Shown here: positions 48,252 through 60,933 of the stretch, piece by piece
Numbering within the stretch: position 1 is the stretch's first letter
How the letters are laid out: each line of letters opens with the position of its first letter
Source of the DNA: Archegozetes longisetosus
Lineage: Eukaryota; Arthropoda; Arachnida; Sarcoptiformes; Trhypochthoniidae
Reading direction: 5' to 3'
Assembly (NCBI GenBank): GCA_018873245.2
Contig: JAEMBT020000004.1
Coordinates: 3,086,573 to 3,150,572 of the forward strand
Length of the DNA: 64,000 bases
The notes under the pieces: generated by a model
Database searches by the model: none
Told to the model about the DNA's origin: nothing
What the model saw: the letters and a program-made list of their open reading frames with translations, nothing else
Position numbers and translations under genes: made by a program

Positions 48252-51200
48252 TACTGCAAATAGCAATGAATACATTGGAAAAATCACTGAATTTAGCTGT
48301 AACTTAAAACTCCAGAAAACTGTATTTGCGGATATGAGCAAATCCTCAACTTGAAGTTTTGTGCACTAGGCTTACAATAAGTATAAACAATTATATTATG
48401 TAACATTATTTTCAATAATAAGTTTTTCGCTCTAATAAAATTAGCTCAAATGAAATTTGGCAATTTTGAAATTTGTTTTAAAAACTTATCCTTTTCGACC
48501 ATTAGCTGCTTTAAATTGACTCAAATGACTTTCACTCAATTGAGTTTCGCCGTTTTGGTACACAATCTTTTTGGGTAGGCTATAGAATTTCTCAAAAAAA
48601 TTCTTATTTGAGGGTAAGAATTTTGAAATTTGGTTTTGAATCGATTTGATTTGCCAGTATGCATAGTAGAGCTTTACAAGTCTATATTTTTCTCAGAGAA
48701 TACCAATCAGTTTGATTAGGAAAACTTTTGATTAAGCCTTTGATGCGGAATCAGAATAGCTTCGGAGCACAGAATTAAACATTCAGTAAATAGGCTTTTA
48801 TTTATTTAAATTGGAAGAAAAATCTCATTTGACGTCAATATGTGAAATTCTTTCGATTAAAATAGACTTGGTTTTGTATTCCAAATCGTTGCTCAAATCA
48901 AATTTTTTCAATAATGTGTAATAGTTTAGAATTTTTGGGAACACTCTTAAAGTTATTTAAGAATATATAATGAATTGGTCCTTAGCGCAATAAGTGGATA
49001 CAAGAAATCAAAATCACAAAATCAGGATGATCAGACTATTAAAACCACAAAGAATTGAGTGGAGAATATTTTCTCTTAATATGCATCAAGAGTAAAATTT
49101 CAATTATGGAAAAGTATTAAATGGCTATATTGGCAACATTTGCAAAGCAATTACCATTTAGTGTAGATCAACAGTCTCTTGGGTAAGTTTAGTAGAAGTA
49201 TTTTCTGAAATGAAGTGCGAAAAACTAAATAATGATTAATTAGAGGCAGAGTATGGCGTTGAGGTCATGTTCATTATTTCTTAATGCATGATCAAGTGAA
49301 ATGACTTATTGAACAACTTTTTCTACGTGATCGTCGGATACACTAATTAACATACTTGTTCAATTTTCAATCACATGCTTAATCAATATATCGCAATATA
49401 AATTGTAGTCCCTTTAAGCTGTCGGCATCTATTTCCTTATGAATATAAAGTAGTAATTAATGTATGCAAGTCTTTCCAATTAAACTCTCTTAAATATTTT
49501 TTAAGATAAGGTTAAATGTCCTTCAACGGAAGCCATGACAAAAGTCATTCGAATCGCAGGAAATCACATATTTTAAACTCGCTATTCTTGTTCAATATGA
49601 GTTAAATCATATTTCCGACGTTTTTACTTGAGATCCAGTGCCTTATGAAAGCAAATGATATGCAAATTTCAGTCATTCTGTTGTATATTTATGATAATTG
49701 GCATTTCAGAGCTTTCATTCTTTTTGGAGAGTTTCTTCATAGAATAGTTACGATTCATAGATAAGATTATATAAATTAGTTTAGCGAAAGCTTAAATAAA
49801 ATTACGACAAATGTCGAATAAAATTCTCAATTCGTGTAAGTTTTATAGCTTAAGAAGTATACTCAAGAGTATGAATTATTTTAACTTTCAGATCGAAAAT
49901 TGAAACTAAATTTAAAAAATTTTGGCACTGAAAAATAGCTAGTACAAGAGCACTAGAATTTAAGATTCCAAAAACGCTGTACCGCCATAAAGCGATCACT
50001 TGCTTAGGAAGATTAAGTCATAATTTAATTTATCAAGACTTTTAAAACTAAGTCAATTTCAGAACCAATTTTTACTTAATAACTCTAAAAGCTTAATATA
50101 GACTACTTTTAATTTGATAGAAAAGGCATTCAAATTATAATTTGTGACATTTTAGCCTTAGAGCTGTAGAAAATATTTGATTTGATTTAAACATTTAAGT
50201 AAGAGATCATTAATAATATTTTCAAAGCTACTTTCAAGTCTTTGAAACCTCGAGGAGATTGAAGTTGCAAATAATTTTATCAACTTAAAAACTTGATCAA
50301 TATTTTAAAAACTTCCTCAAATTGAAGGCTAAATGGTTTCTAAGTCAACAGATTTAAGCTCAACTAAAGAAAAAAATATTTTAATATCTTTGGTTATGAT
50401 AAGCTAAAAATGTTTTAAATCTTATAAATAAAATAAATTTGAAAGCTTCTACAAAAGATAGTCTGCTTGAATTTGATCTATTTTTATTGTATGGCCACTT
50501 AGAACGATCGGTTTCCTGGCAATCTTTCACTTTTTATATATTTTCTATTTTTGAATCTTATTCTACTATTTCAATTTATTTGGACAAAATGAAAAGAAAC
50601 TCTGTAGACTTGAATAAAAAGACCTTAAAATCAATAAGCTTAAGCAATATCACTTTAAGCAAGAAAACTTATAATTGATTTTATGAGCTCACCTTTTTAT
50701 CTCGATGGTCAATATAGAAATGTGATCCGTTTTATTAGTCTTTAAAATAAACAAATATTTATTCAAAAGTCACTTGAAAACCACTTGAAAGCTCAAACAG
50801 TTTTTCTTAATAAATAAAGCATTGAGTTTTTTAAGTGGTTAAACTCTAATTAAAACTTTAAATCTATAAACTTTATGAGCACTTATTTAAAATGAGTAAA
50901 AAATTTTTCATTGAATCGGTGCTAAGGCTCGATCAGAGTTTCATTATTGAATACCAATTTTTTTATCCAAAGAAGTTTAAATTTTTAATTAATCAATAGA
51001 TTTTCACGTTATAACTTCAATGCAGCAATAAATAATTAGAAAGATGCGAACACCCATAAACAGACGCCTTTAGAAGCAATGCAAACTATAAATGAGACCA
51101 TTTGTATCTAATACTAGTACGTTATATAAGTTCGACTCTGTCCATCCTTTCAGTTACATCAGACATGCGTTTATCACAGCTTTTCTACTATAAGTTCATT

Positions 51201-51760
51201 CAATATTTCACTTCTTTAAGAAAAAATTGACGACCTTTCTAATGTCGAGATTCTTATGATTCTGTTTCTTAAATCTGAAATAGATCTATGGGCCTCGCAA
51301 AACTCAAGCTATAAAAAAGATGTTCACTAATGAAGTGACTGATTGAAATTTTATAACAAGAAGAGATCGATATGAAGTTGGAATTTTTGCTTGAACTAAG
51401 TTTCGAAGGGTTTGTAAAAATATATACGCACAGATATTTTTGAGCTAATTTTCGATACATCAATTTCGATTGATAAAACTTTTGATCAATGTGAGAAATG
51501 AGAGTGAGTTTTTATAAATTTTAATACTTTAGAACTAGCTTGATGTCACAATAGCCTAAAAGTCTCTATGACTTCAAACTATTTAATAGCTTAGTTTGAA
51601 GGGGAGTCTTTCAAATTTGAAAACCATTTTCCAAATTATCAATAAATTCTGTGGATTCTCGAATATATCCATCTGCCTGAGGGGTTGACAGTTAGCAATA
51701 TCTGCGATCTCTTTCGTGCTCTTAAACTATTTGAAAAATGACTACTTTTTCATGATTTGA

Positions 51761-51785
51761 GAGAGAGGGAGGGAGGGAGAGAGAT
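51761..51785. repeat. GA-rich microsatellite
   Basis: Imperfect GAGA/GGGA repeat of about 25 bases. Confidence 0.75.
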
Positions 51786-52274
51786 CTCCAAATACACTTT
51801 ATTAGAAAGCCATGAAAACATTGCTAGAATGTTACCGTCAGTTTTTTGTCAGGTCTATGTTAGACTTGATGTCACTCTCAGCTCTTCATAAGGAAAAAAT
51901 CTTTTACGCAATATTTTGACTCAAACGAAACATTAATTTCATTTTGTTTCAAATATTTTTCAGATTTGAGTCTTTCAATGTTACTCATTAGTGAGAAAAC
52001 TATAAGCCAACAAATAGAGCTTTAATTTGAAAAGTTAAGACTTTTTAAGCTTAGTTTACGTAAGATGTTAGTAATTCTGTCAAATAAATGAAGATGATTT
52101 GGACTGTTTACTGTACAGAATGTTATTACACATTAAATATTTTGTTTAAAAGTTATTTCTAGAGACTATTTGATAAACATCACGTAAAAATGTTGTCTGA
52201 ATAATGAAAAATTTTAATGACTTACATAGGTATGTGATTAAAGCTCGAGAATTGACTGGATATGCTATTAAGCT

Positions 52275-52299
52275 GAGAGAGAGAGAGAGAGAGAGAGAT
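52275..52299. repeat. (GA)n microsatellite
   Basis: Pure GA dinucleotide run of about 24 bases. Confidence 0.85.
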
Positions 52300-55200
52300 T
52301 TACAAAATTTCATATCTCAAGAACAACAAGGAAAAGACAAATATAGACAAAAGAGTTCAGATTTCTTACGATCTCCTCAATAAAAGATTATTGTTCCTGG
52401 GAAATTTATATCCTTTCACCTTCAGATCCCTTTAGTTTTTGTATGAAATGAACGTTAGAATTGTCTAAATAATTTTCCAGTTTTTATTCTGATGATACCA
52501 TTATATTTCAAAGGAATTACATTCATTGTGACAGTAAAGTATTTGAAATTCAAATAAGTGATAATCATGCATGTAATTAGATTTTCTGAATCAAAAATTG
52601 TGCATTGAGTCACTAACAACAGAGGCATCAGGTTGACTCTAACTGAGGGAACCAACCATGTATGCTTGATCTAAAGGATTCCCCAAATTTGAAGAATGTA
52701 CCGAAAGCTCATCGGCTTTTAAGAAGCTATTTTTCCTATGTCAAATATTTGAGAAATAGTAAACATTTTGGAAAAACGCTTCAAATGTTGATTTTCAGAA
52801 GTTTTGAGAAACCATGGCTTCCTCTGGTCCCATTTAGCACCGCCATTTATAACCAGTGAATTATTAACTCATTAAACAATTTTCTATCATTTCAAAAATA
52901 AAGTACACATTAGGAAATGAGTAAAAGTTTCATATCGTCAAATGAATTTGATTACAGATTTTAAAGCTATAATCATTAAAATACAGAGCAAGTTTACATT
53001 TATAGTTGAGAGTATCTCAAAATATTTTAATAATAATTAGAAACTTCAAAAATCCTCAATTTTCATCTTCAATTCTTGTATAAAGCATCCAAACGAGACA
53101 CAAGAATTCTATTAGATTCAGCAAATTGTCTTGAATATTTTTGTCACAGTGACTTGGAATATATAAAATATATATAAAAAAATTGAAAAATAATATTTCA
53201 GCTACTTTGATCAGTTTTCTAGACATTCAACATTTAATAATGCGTTGAATAATCTGTAATTTGAAACTTAATTCATATTTTAAATGATAAACTTTTATTC
53301 ATACGATCTATATGGTAGAATAGTTTTAAAAATTTCTAAATTTATAAGCTATGAAACGAATGAACTAATCATTAAAATTATTTAAAACTTTAAACTTATT
53401 TTAGTAATCTTTAAAATTTAAGTACCAATAATTTATAGCACTAATGAGTCTAACTTTTAGTACTTATCAATATCCCATAGTTGAGTTAATGCAATTTGCA
53501 AATCATAACCTTGGACATGTCAAAAATTTTTCCTTTTGTAAATTAGTAAAAGTTATAAAGCTTCTCCAAAAATTACTTACTTCATCGTTTTCTTCATTAA
53601 TTAACATAGTTTTAATGTTTATCGTGGATTTTAGATTTAACGCCGAAACAGCTTTGGCCATATCTTTTCTCTTTTATTATGGGAAACTTACATTTACATC
53701 TAAACTTTAAGTGTGCCCTGCAGTATAATTGTCAAACTTCTTGATAGTAGTAAAAGTTTTATTCTGATTACAAAAAATCGTTATTCAACTAGAACTCGTA
53801 TTACAATATTTTGAAAATTAATTTAAACATAATTATTTCTCTCGAGTTCCTAGGTTTCAACTAAACTTATGCTTAATTAGAACTTTTCTATCTTCAGGAA
53901 ACTTTGGTATAAATAGATGGAGAGCTTTATTTTTTGTATGATTAATGCAAAGTGATAACCAAAATATCCTAAAATAATGTCTCTAAGGATCACAATGAAA
54001 AATAAATTCAGTGTGACATTTCTTGCAATTGATTTTAGTTCTACGTTTCAACAAAATGATGCTTTTGTGTTAATAGATTCAGTTATTTTCTCGAGGAATT
54101 TATTCAAACATTTACTAAACATTTGTCACTCAATCAAATTTTCAAATATTTAATGTTAATGATGGATGTCATTTGCATTTATATTACTCCATACAAAAAG
54201 AAGAGGCGTAGAAGATATGATACGAAGGAGACTAAATGCAAATTTTTGTTATGTTAACACAACATAGCTAGTAGTTTATAGGTAATGTTTATCTAAGTCT
54301 ATAGTCAATCTTTGCTTTAATTTTTCGCTAAAGCCCTCAATGAATTTTGATTTCTGTAGTCAAGAGTTTTCTTCTGATTTGCAATTTAATACTTAAGCTC
54401 TAAAATTAAATTGTTTGATATGCCACCAAATTAATTTTGGAATATAAGGCAAGCTTCTTATTTAAACAACTTCAACCATGAAAGAAACGAACAGAATATT
54501 CTATCACTTCTGATTATTTAATGGAGAAACAGATGTCACTAATGTCAAAATAAAATATAAGAATGTGTTCAACTTTTTAGTTGTTGTCCTATAGAATTTC
54601 CATAGAGAGAAATTAAGAACTTATGAGAGATATAAGTTGTCATTATAAAAACAATGAATCAATGCTTGTAGAAAGAAAGTGAGATCTTTTTTGACCAAAG
54701 TTATTTCAATAAAAATGTTCTTAGTAATGAAGTAAAAGCAACATTTTCATTGATAGTACTGATTCTATAAATACTTATCTTACGCTTCAAGTTAGTCGCG
54801 TTTAATACAATTTAAAGCTTAATCATCAAATGTAACTGAGACTTGCAAAAATAGAAGGGTTGAAAATGTATTATGGCCAAAATAACTTAAATTTGATTAT
54901 TTTGGATCCTTTTCATACTTATTGCTGTGAATGAATCTTCATTGACATATAGAAAATCTCTGAGTTCAAGAAAATCCAATGTTGAAGTAGTATTTTGTTA
55001 GCATAAGAAAATTTCCATTATGTTTGGATAAAATCTTAGTTTGTATTTCAAGTAATATAAATGTAAATCCATTCCTTAGTCTGACTGACTTTCGTTACTG
55101 AAACTATCTTCAAACTATTTAAAAATTGAAACGAAAAATAATTTTGATAGACAAGTCACCTATTCATGAATAGCGGAAACTTATTCAAAGATCTTTCATA

Positions 55201-56092
55201 AAATGTGAACAGAATTTAAGTAAATTTTTATATATACTTAAGCATCACTTGAATGAACATTAAGCAATAGACTTAGTATTTATGAAAGAGATATTCTCCC
55301 TTGGACAAACAGAAGTTTTTGCAGCAACAAAATAATCTATTGTGCTATGACTGGCAGCTCCTAATTAAGTCTTAAAGCAAAGCCAATGGCTTGAAAGTTA
55401 AATTTTCGACGTTTTACTGAAGTCCTATTGGAGCTTCTCCTTACAGCATATTATTTGCGAGTAACTATCAAATGCTTATGAAATGTCTCGAGCCATTTCA
55501 AAGATTTTATGTGAATCGTAATCCAAAGTAAGTCATTCTATCAGTAAATAACGAACCAAAAAAGTTCAATTTACTCAAATCTTTATGACTTTGACCATTC
55601 TGTTGATGGCATCAGATATGATAGTTTAATATTCTAAACGTGTTCTGAATTTAATCGACAGAATTTAAGCAAATATAGACTTGAATTTTGGATATTTTGA
55701 TACATTATCTGACATAAAATTTAAGGCTATGCTGAAAAGAATCATTGAAAAGAAATATAGTAAACTTTTAAAGATAAAGCTTAAGAAAACAATAAAAGAA
55801 CATGATTTAATGAACTAAATCATATTTAGCGATATATTCTAATAGTAGCGGTTAAATCAAATCTAAATCGATGCTTGCCAAAATTAATGTACAGCATAAC
55901 CAAATTTCTTCATTTGTTTTGATCTTGTATTGTATCTAAAATAAATGTTTAAGTATTGCAAAACATAATGAGAACAAAAAAACATGTTTAATTAGAGAAT
56001 TATATCTTTCTAATAGTGAACCAATAATATGAAAGTAATTCAATACGTAAAAGAGGATAAGTTTTAACATTAACTAATAGATAGCATCTTTT

Positions 56093-56115
56093 GGTATAAG
56101 ATTGATTCCGGTTCA
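56093..56115 (+). promoter_or_regulatory. Possible core promoter of the LRR gene
   Basis: GGTATAAGA is followed about 20 bases later by TTCAGAA, an initiator-like site, roughly 50 bases before the inferred start codon. Spacing is slightly short for TATA to Inr. Confidence 0.25.
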
Positions 56116-56162
56116 GAAATTGCATCAATACGCATAATAATGTAAGCGAAAAATTAATTAAA

Positions 56163-57435
56163 ATGACTTGTAAGTAAAGAATGCTTCATTTTTATTACAG
56201 TTTCAGTACAATATGACCTCGTTCTATAACTTTATTATAACAGTTATCTTTTTAATTATTAGACTATATTCAAAAAATATTTCTGAAATATGTTTTCAAA
56301 ACTTTTTACTAATCAAGATCCTAAAATAGTTTAACTCTATAAACAAAAATTGATTTTAACAATTTTTTTCACAACTAAACCTCTTTCTTTTTAGATCAAA
56401 AATTGTTACATATTATATCTTACGGACTATTATTAATAGGCTTTTGCTTATGTGAAAGTACAACAGTAAAACCAAAAGGTGTCTGTCCTTCACCTGAAAT
56501 TTCGAGTTATTGTGAATGCGATAATGATGTCATTAACTGTTTTGGTATTAAACCTTACAATTTAAGTACAATATTCTCATCAATCAGTAAAAGTCTGACT
56601 ACAGAACAAAAGTTTTTCACTGAGTTCAGGCTAAAAAATCATGGAATAACAGAACTCGAAGACAATGTATTTAATGGATTAAGATTTAAAAAGATAAAAA
56701 TAACAGATGCAATCAATTTGACTAAAATAAGTGTGAATGCATTCAAAGGCACTTCTGATGATATCATAGAAATCGATGTGAGTGGAAAAAATCAATTGGG
56801 TAAAAAATGGCCAAGTCAAAGAATTATTTGACTCATTCTCATCATTAACTCACCTGCAAAGATTTCATTTGAACGCACAGGCAGTTGATAAAATACCAGA
56901 GAATGCATTCAATAATAGACAAAATAATTTAATAGAATTAGAATTTGATTTCTGGTTTAATGAGACGACTCGCGGTTCTATTAACACTATTGGAAACAAT
57001 GCCTTCTATTATTTAAATAGTTTAAATTATCTCAGTTTTGGTTATCAGTCCATAAATTTTATACCTAAGAGTGCATTCGACTTTGAATTGGTCTCAAATC
57101 AGACTTTAAAGATTTATCTACACGAAAATAATTTAAATGATACGAGTTTTGAAAATGGATTATTTGTTAACACAAAACGACCACTTTATTTATATTTGCG
57201 TAATAATAGGTTGACTTATTTGGATGAAAAAATTTTTGGGATTTTCTTAAGAAATGATAAGAAGAATGTCATTAATTTGGAGTTAAAACAAATTGTGTGC
57301 GACTGCAGAATGTTCTGGCTTCTCAAAGGTAGAAGTGACTTCTCTAAAAGAGTTATGAATCTTCAATGTAGTAACTATGGGATAGATTTTTGGGAATTGA
57401 CTCAAAAGGATTTCAATGATTGTAAAGAAGTTTAA
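56163..57435 (+). CDS. Secreted leucine-rich-repeat protein (one frameshift)
   Basis: A seven-base coding exon (56163-56169: ATG, ACT, T) has a perfect GTAAGT donor and joins 56395 in frame, giving a start MTYQKLLHIISYGLLLIGFC with a clear signal peptide. A Cys-rich cap follows (CPSPEISSYCECDNDVINC), then LRRs with LxxLxFxxNxL spacing (for example FRLKNHGITELEDNVFNGL, LNYLSFGYQSINFIPKSAF and YLRNNRLTYLDEKIF) and a C-terminal cap with VCDCRMFWLL and further cysteines. About 348 residues are expected. The type matches arthropod secreted LRR proteins often annotated as non-catalytic subunits of oplophorus-luciferin-like complexes; the real role is unknown, probably ligand binding outside the cell. 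The frame breaks at a run of six A residues (56802-56807): five would restore GKNGQVKELFDSFSSL. This is either a sequencing error or a young pseudogene lesion. Confidence 0.75.
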
Positions 57436-57446
57436 TGAGTATCTCA

Positions 57447-57452
57447 AATAAA
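57447..57452 (+). promoter_or_regulatory. Poly(A) signal of the LRR gene
   Basis: AATAAA 12 bases after the stop codon; a second AATAAA lies near 57541. Confidence 0.5.
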
Positions 57453-58417
57453 GAGTAGCCTTTGAAATTTTGTAAGTTTCTATTCATTGTTCTATGAGTT
57501 AACGAATCACAAAATATGAGATTAGCAAGTGTTATCAAACAATAAAAATTTATGGCATTGTCAAAGCTCATATCTATAAGTTTTTTGAAGTTACTTTTCG
57601 AAAATATCTAGTGTGTAGATTAGGGATACCAACTCCCGAGCCACGAAACAGTGTCTTCAGCCTTCGACGTAGGACTAAAGCTGCAGATTAAATTTTATCG
57701 TTTGGTCCCCCCCTTTGATTTCTAACTTATTGGAAATAATTCCCAAAAATTATCTTATAGTTTCACTTTGGCATTTTTTCTCTAGCTTTTACTTGATGAG
57801 GTGTTGGCATCTCTTGTATAGATATTGAAAGAAAAACAGAATAACTACTTAAGGAGATTAACTTACACTCATTACTGATAAGTCATCACTATCAGTTGGT
57901 ACGAATATAAATACAAATTTTACAATAACCACTAAGTGAATATTTCTTTTCAAAGTTTATGTTTAATGCATTTGCATAATGATTCACCTGAATAAAATTA
58001 CCTAACGTCAAGCGACTTGCTATTCCTAGATTAGATAAATTATTTCGGTAGAGAGGTGATAACCTTACACGGTAACCCTGCAACTGTTACGTCACACTTA
58101 GCTGTAAAGTTATTTGACTCGAATACATATTCATGCTTATAAGCTTATTCCTATCAAGAGTTTTAAGTCCAATATCCCCAAGGCAGCTTGTTTCCGGCAG
58201 ATTGGATCACCATATTTAGATTTTATTCAATAATGCAAATCGGCTAGCGTATGTATATACTAACTCAGAATTCAGTTTCCACTCTTGAGAATAACCAAAG
58301 ATTAGAAAAATAAATAACTTATTCTGATAGATCCAAATAAGCATTTTATTAATCCACATATTGAGTAAATGATTTAATAGTAAGAATATTTCTCGATATT
58401 TTATTGCTATCATTTAC
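57453..58417. other. Intergenic, one exon-like stretch
   Basis: A minus-strand stretch just below 58083 has a GTAACAG acceptor, about 32 open codons (including YRVRLSPLYRNNLSNLG) and a CAG/GTGAAT donor near 57988. It may be an orphan exon. A C-run and G+C-rich patch near 57630-57720 is unexplained. Nothing else was seen. Confidence 0.3.
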
Positions 58418-59760
58418 TCAACTTTGAAAATAAGTCTCATTCTTTGAAACACTTTCGACAACTTTTCTAATCTCTCCCTCTTTATCGATATAAACTATTT
58501 GAAAGATTCTGCTAGAATTACTTTCTGCCAGTTGATTACAATTGATGGCCAATTGATATAAATCCAATGAAGAACAAAATGAAGATTGCATTCAAGTTCT
58601 GAAAATTGAGCATCGATTGCAAGAACGATAACTCGTTGTGATTTCTAATATAAGTATCCTTTTGATGGTCGATATAATAGGGATAGCATCAAGTCCTTTA
58701 TCGTTACACAACTTGAGATCAGTGTGATTGTAGCCTGTATTGTAATCACACGAGAACTCAAGTTTTTCGAAACCTAAGTCGTGAATAATAAAATAAACTC
58801 CAAGAAGTTTTATGGTGCAGAACACGCATCTCTCAAATCTAGCCTAAAGACTTGAAAGACATGACCGGTAGTTACAATATTACCATATCAATAAAATTAC
58901 ATTCGTTTAGATCGAAATAAGACAAATTTTTCAGCCTCTCTCAAACTTTTAGTACATATCTTGGCAGTATGTGATTAAAATTGATGGGTAAATAGCTTCG
59001 TTCTGATTTTTGGCAGATTGAATCGAAAATTTTATCTGAAATCTTAAGGTACGCGGTTATAAGTTTTCAAACATTTAAGACTCCATTTGATCAGTGATTC
59101 ACTGAAGTCATATGGTTCGATACATCCAATTCTTTGGTCAATTTGATGATTAAACACACCAATACCAATGAAAAGATTGTTATTGAAATGAATAACCATT
59201 TCTTAACCATAAGTCGTGATCTGATCGAATCATTAGAATTAATGACAGGTTTCTAAGAAGTAAAAAGCACTCTTTTCCACAACAGATTCAAAGCTTTTTA
59301 TTCTTCCCTTGAATAGAGACGCAATTCTTTTCGAATTCATTCCTTTTCTTATTAAAATAGTGTAGTGCGTCAAACTTAAACATTCAATTCGTTTACAATT
59401 GCCTGCAATCACTTCAACTTTTCAGCATTCAAATTTTGATTGAGTTGAAGATACCTAACATTTACACTTTTCTGTGCGATCTTTCTCAAATGTTGCCATT
59501 GGTCAATGTATTCGACATTTTGGTTGCTAATGCTTTACTTATATTGCCCTCATCAAACAATCATTTTTGTGATGGCGCGCAACCATCATTTTTCCAACAT
59601 TTAATCACTGTTGACTCTTCAAAAATTTGCTCATATAATCTCTAAACTGCTTACAAACTCCTTCAATTTGAGTAATTCTTCAACACTCAAATCATTAAAT
59701 ACTAATCGATCGCGTCATCACTCGCGAGATGATTTATTTTCATAACTCAAATCCTATCAT
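58418..59760 (-). pseudogene. Second eroded F-box/LRR-like gene
   Basis: Read on the minus strand, protein-like pieces run in order but in changing frames: VEYIDQWQHLRKIAQKSVNV then RYLQLNQNLNAEKL (about 59530-59430), LRR-like YVLKV and ERLKNLSYFDLNECNFIDMV (about 58960-58880), an open stretch 58825-58592 with LGFEKLEFSCDYNTG, then FQIVYIDKEGEIRKVVESVS and KNETYFQS before a stop at 58418. The closing N-E-x-Y-F motif is shared with the plus-strand relic ending at 42862, so the two are probably decayed members of one family. The N-terminal F-box is not clearly preserved. The F-box/LRR label rests on layout and this shared ending. Confidence 0.38.
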
Positions 59761-60933
59761 TTGAATATTTGCTCGAGTTGTTCTGTTTTTGTTTTGATGC
59801 CACTCTTTTTAGATACTTTAATATCTTTTTAATTGTGAAAATGTTGAAACTTTAAAGTCTTGTTGTCATCAGTCTCTCGATTGTAAAATAAATATCAAAA
59901 CTCTAGTAGAGCAATATTTAATTGATAAAATAAGTGCTTAACTGACTCAAATTTTACAAACAGAAAAACTTTTATCTAATAAAGTGATTGCTACTATACT
60001 TTGATTGAAGAAAAATTTTTCGTTTTTAAGAAATCGATTTTTGAACCATGGATTGAGTTAAAATCATATCTTACTTTTATCTAAGATGCCCTCCAAATCA
60101 ATAAAGATGCGAACAAAAAGTTGAACATAAAGTAGACAAAAATATTGGAAATGTTGTCTCAATAGACTCTAAATTAGATTTTTAGTATTTTGACATTGAA
60201 TTAAACCAAGTTCTAGAGTTCCAAGCTTTCGTTCGGAATAGCTTTGAAACGGTATAGAAAAAATTGCGATTATCTGAAGCAAAGGCAACACAATGAGAAC
60301 GAGTCATGAATGAAGATGTGATCTAAAAGGCGCTCTTATTTGCGAATATAAAAAATACTGAGAACCGAAAGAGTTTCGTATCATTTATCATATAGCGTTA
60401 AAGAGATCTCGAGGCAAAAAAGACCACGAATTGAGGAAATTAGAAAAGATCAGCTGAAGGATAAAAAGAAAACAGTAGTTATTGTTCAAAATAATAGAAA
60501 CCATTTGATAGCTGGTACACATGTTCTCAAAAATTTAGATCAAAATTAATTGAGAGAAATGCTGCACAAGTGCTAAGGCATCAAAACTCAGCTCACGAAT
60601 AATTCAAGTGATTGCTTTGTCCGTGAATCAACTCTTTAGCATTTTGGGTGGCAAAAGATGCGAACCGAGAACAAAGATTACAAACTCTTTCATCGACCTG
60701 AAATTTAGGAATCTCTAAATTATTTACGACTAAGAAAATCTGGGAAATTGCCTTGCAGAATAAAATTTCTCTTAAAAACGATGCGCTTTTAACCATATCG
60801 AAATTTACCGAAAATTGTGGAAAGTGAAGGAAATGTACAGTGAAGGCTTGCAACACTAACTCGATTTCAATCTTTTAAAACGGAAAAACGTGTTTGCAGT
60901 ATAGTCAATTAAGCTATTTCCTTATGAGATATA
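59761..60933. other. Coding-like debris of uncertain strand
   Basis: Protein-like frames overlap on both strands. The plus strand around 60395-60550 has a Lys/Arg-rich stretch (QKRPRIEEIRKDQLKDKKK) followed by VVIVQNNRNHLIAGTHVLKN. The minus strand 60593-60856 has 87 open codons. I cannot decide which, if either, was coding. It may be an older transposon split by the adjacent fold-back element. Confidence 0.25.

Larger units (their letters stand above)
48252..56162. other. 8-kb gene-poor region
   Basis: No gene recognised. It contains two purine microsatellites (near 51761-51785 and 52275-52299) and a G+C-richer 65-codon frame at 52662-52859 without recognisable motifs. An 88-codon hydrophobic frame at 53444-53710 is also unassigned. 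Confidence 0.45.

Noticed and set aside
52662..52859. 65-codon plus-strand ORF in a slightly G+C-richer patch
   Set aside because: No motif, splice context or homologue known to me.
56211..56260. TCAGTACAATATGACCTCG, like a pogo-type end
   Set aside because: It lies in the intron of the LRR gene, is too diverged from the other candidates and has no partner end.
59113..59140. GGTTCGATAC, like a tRNA B box
   Set aside because: No A box, acceptor stem or cloverleaf can be drawn around it; similar short matches at 15531 and 62182 also fail.
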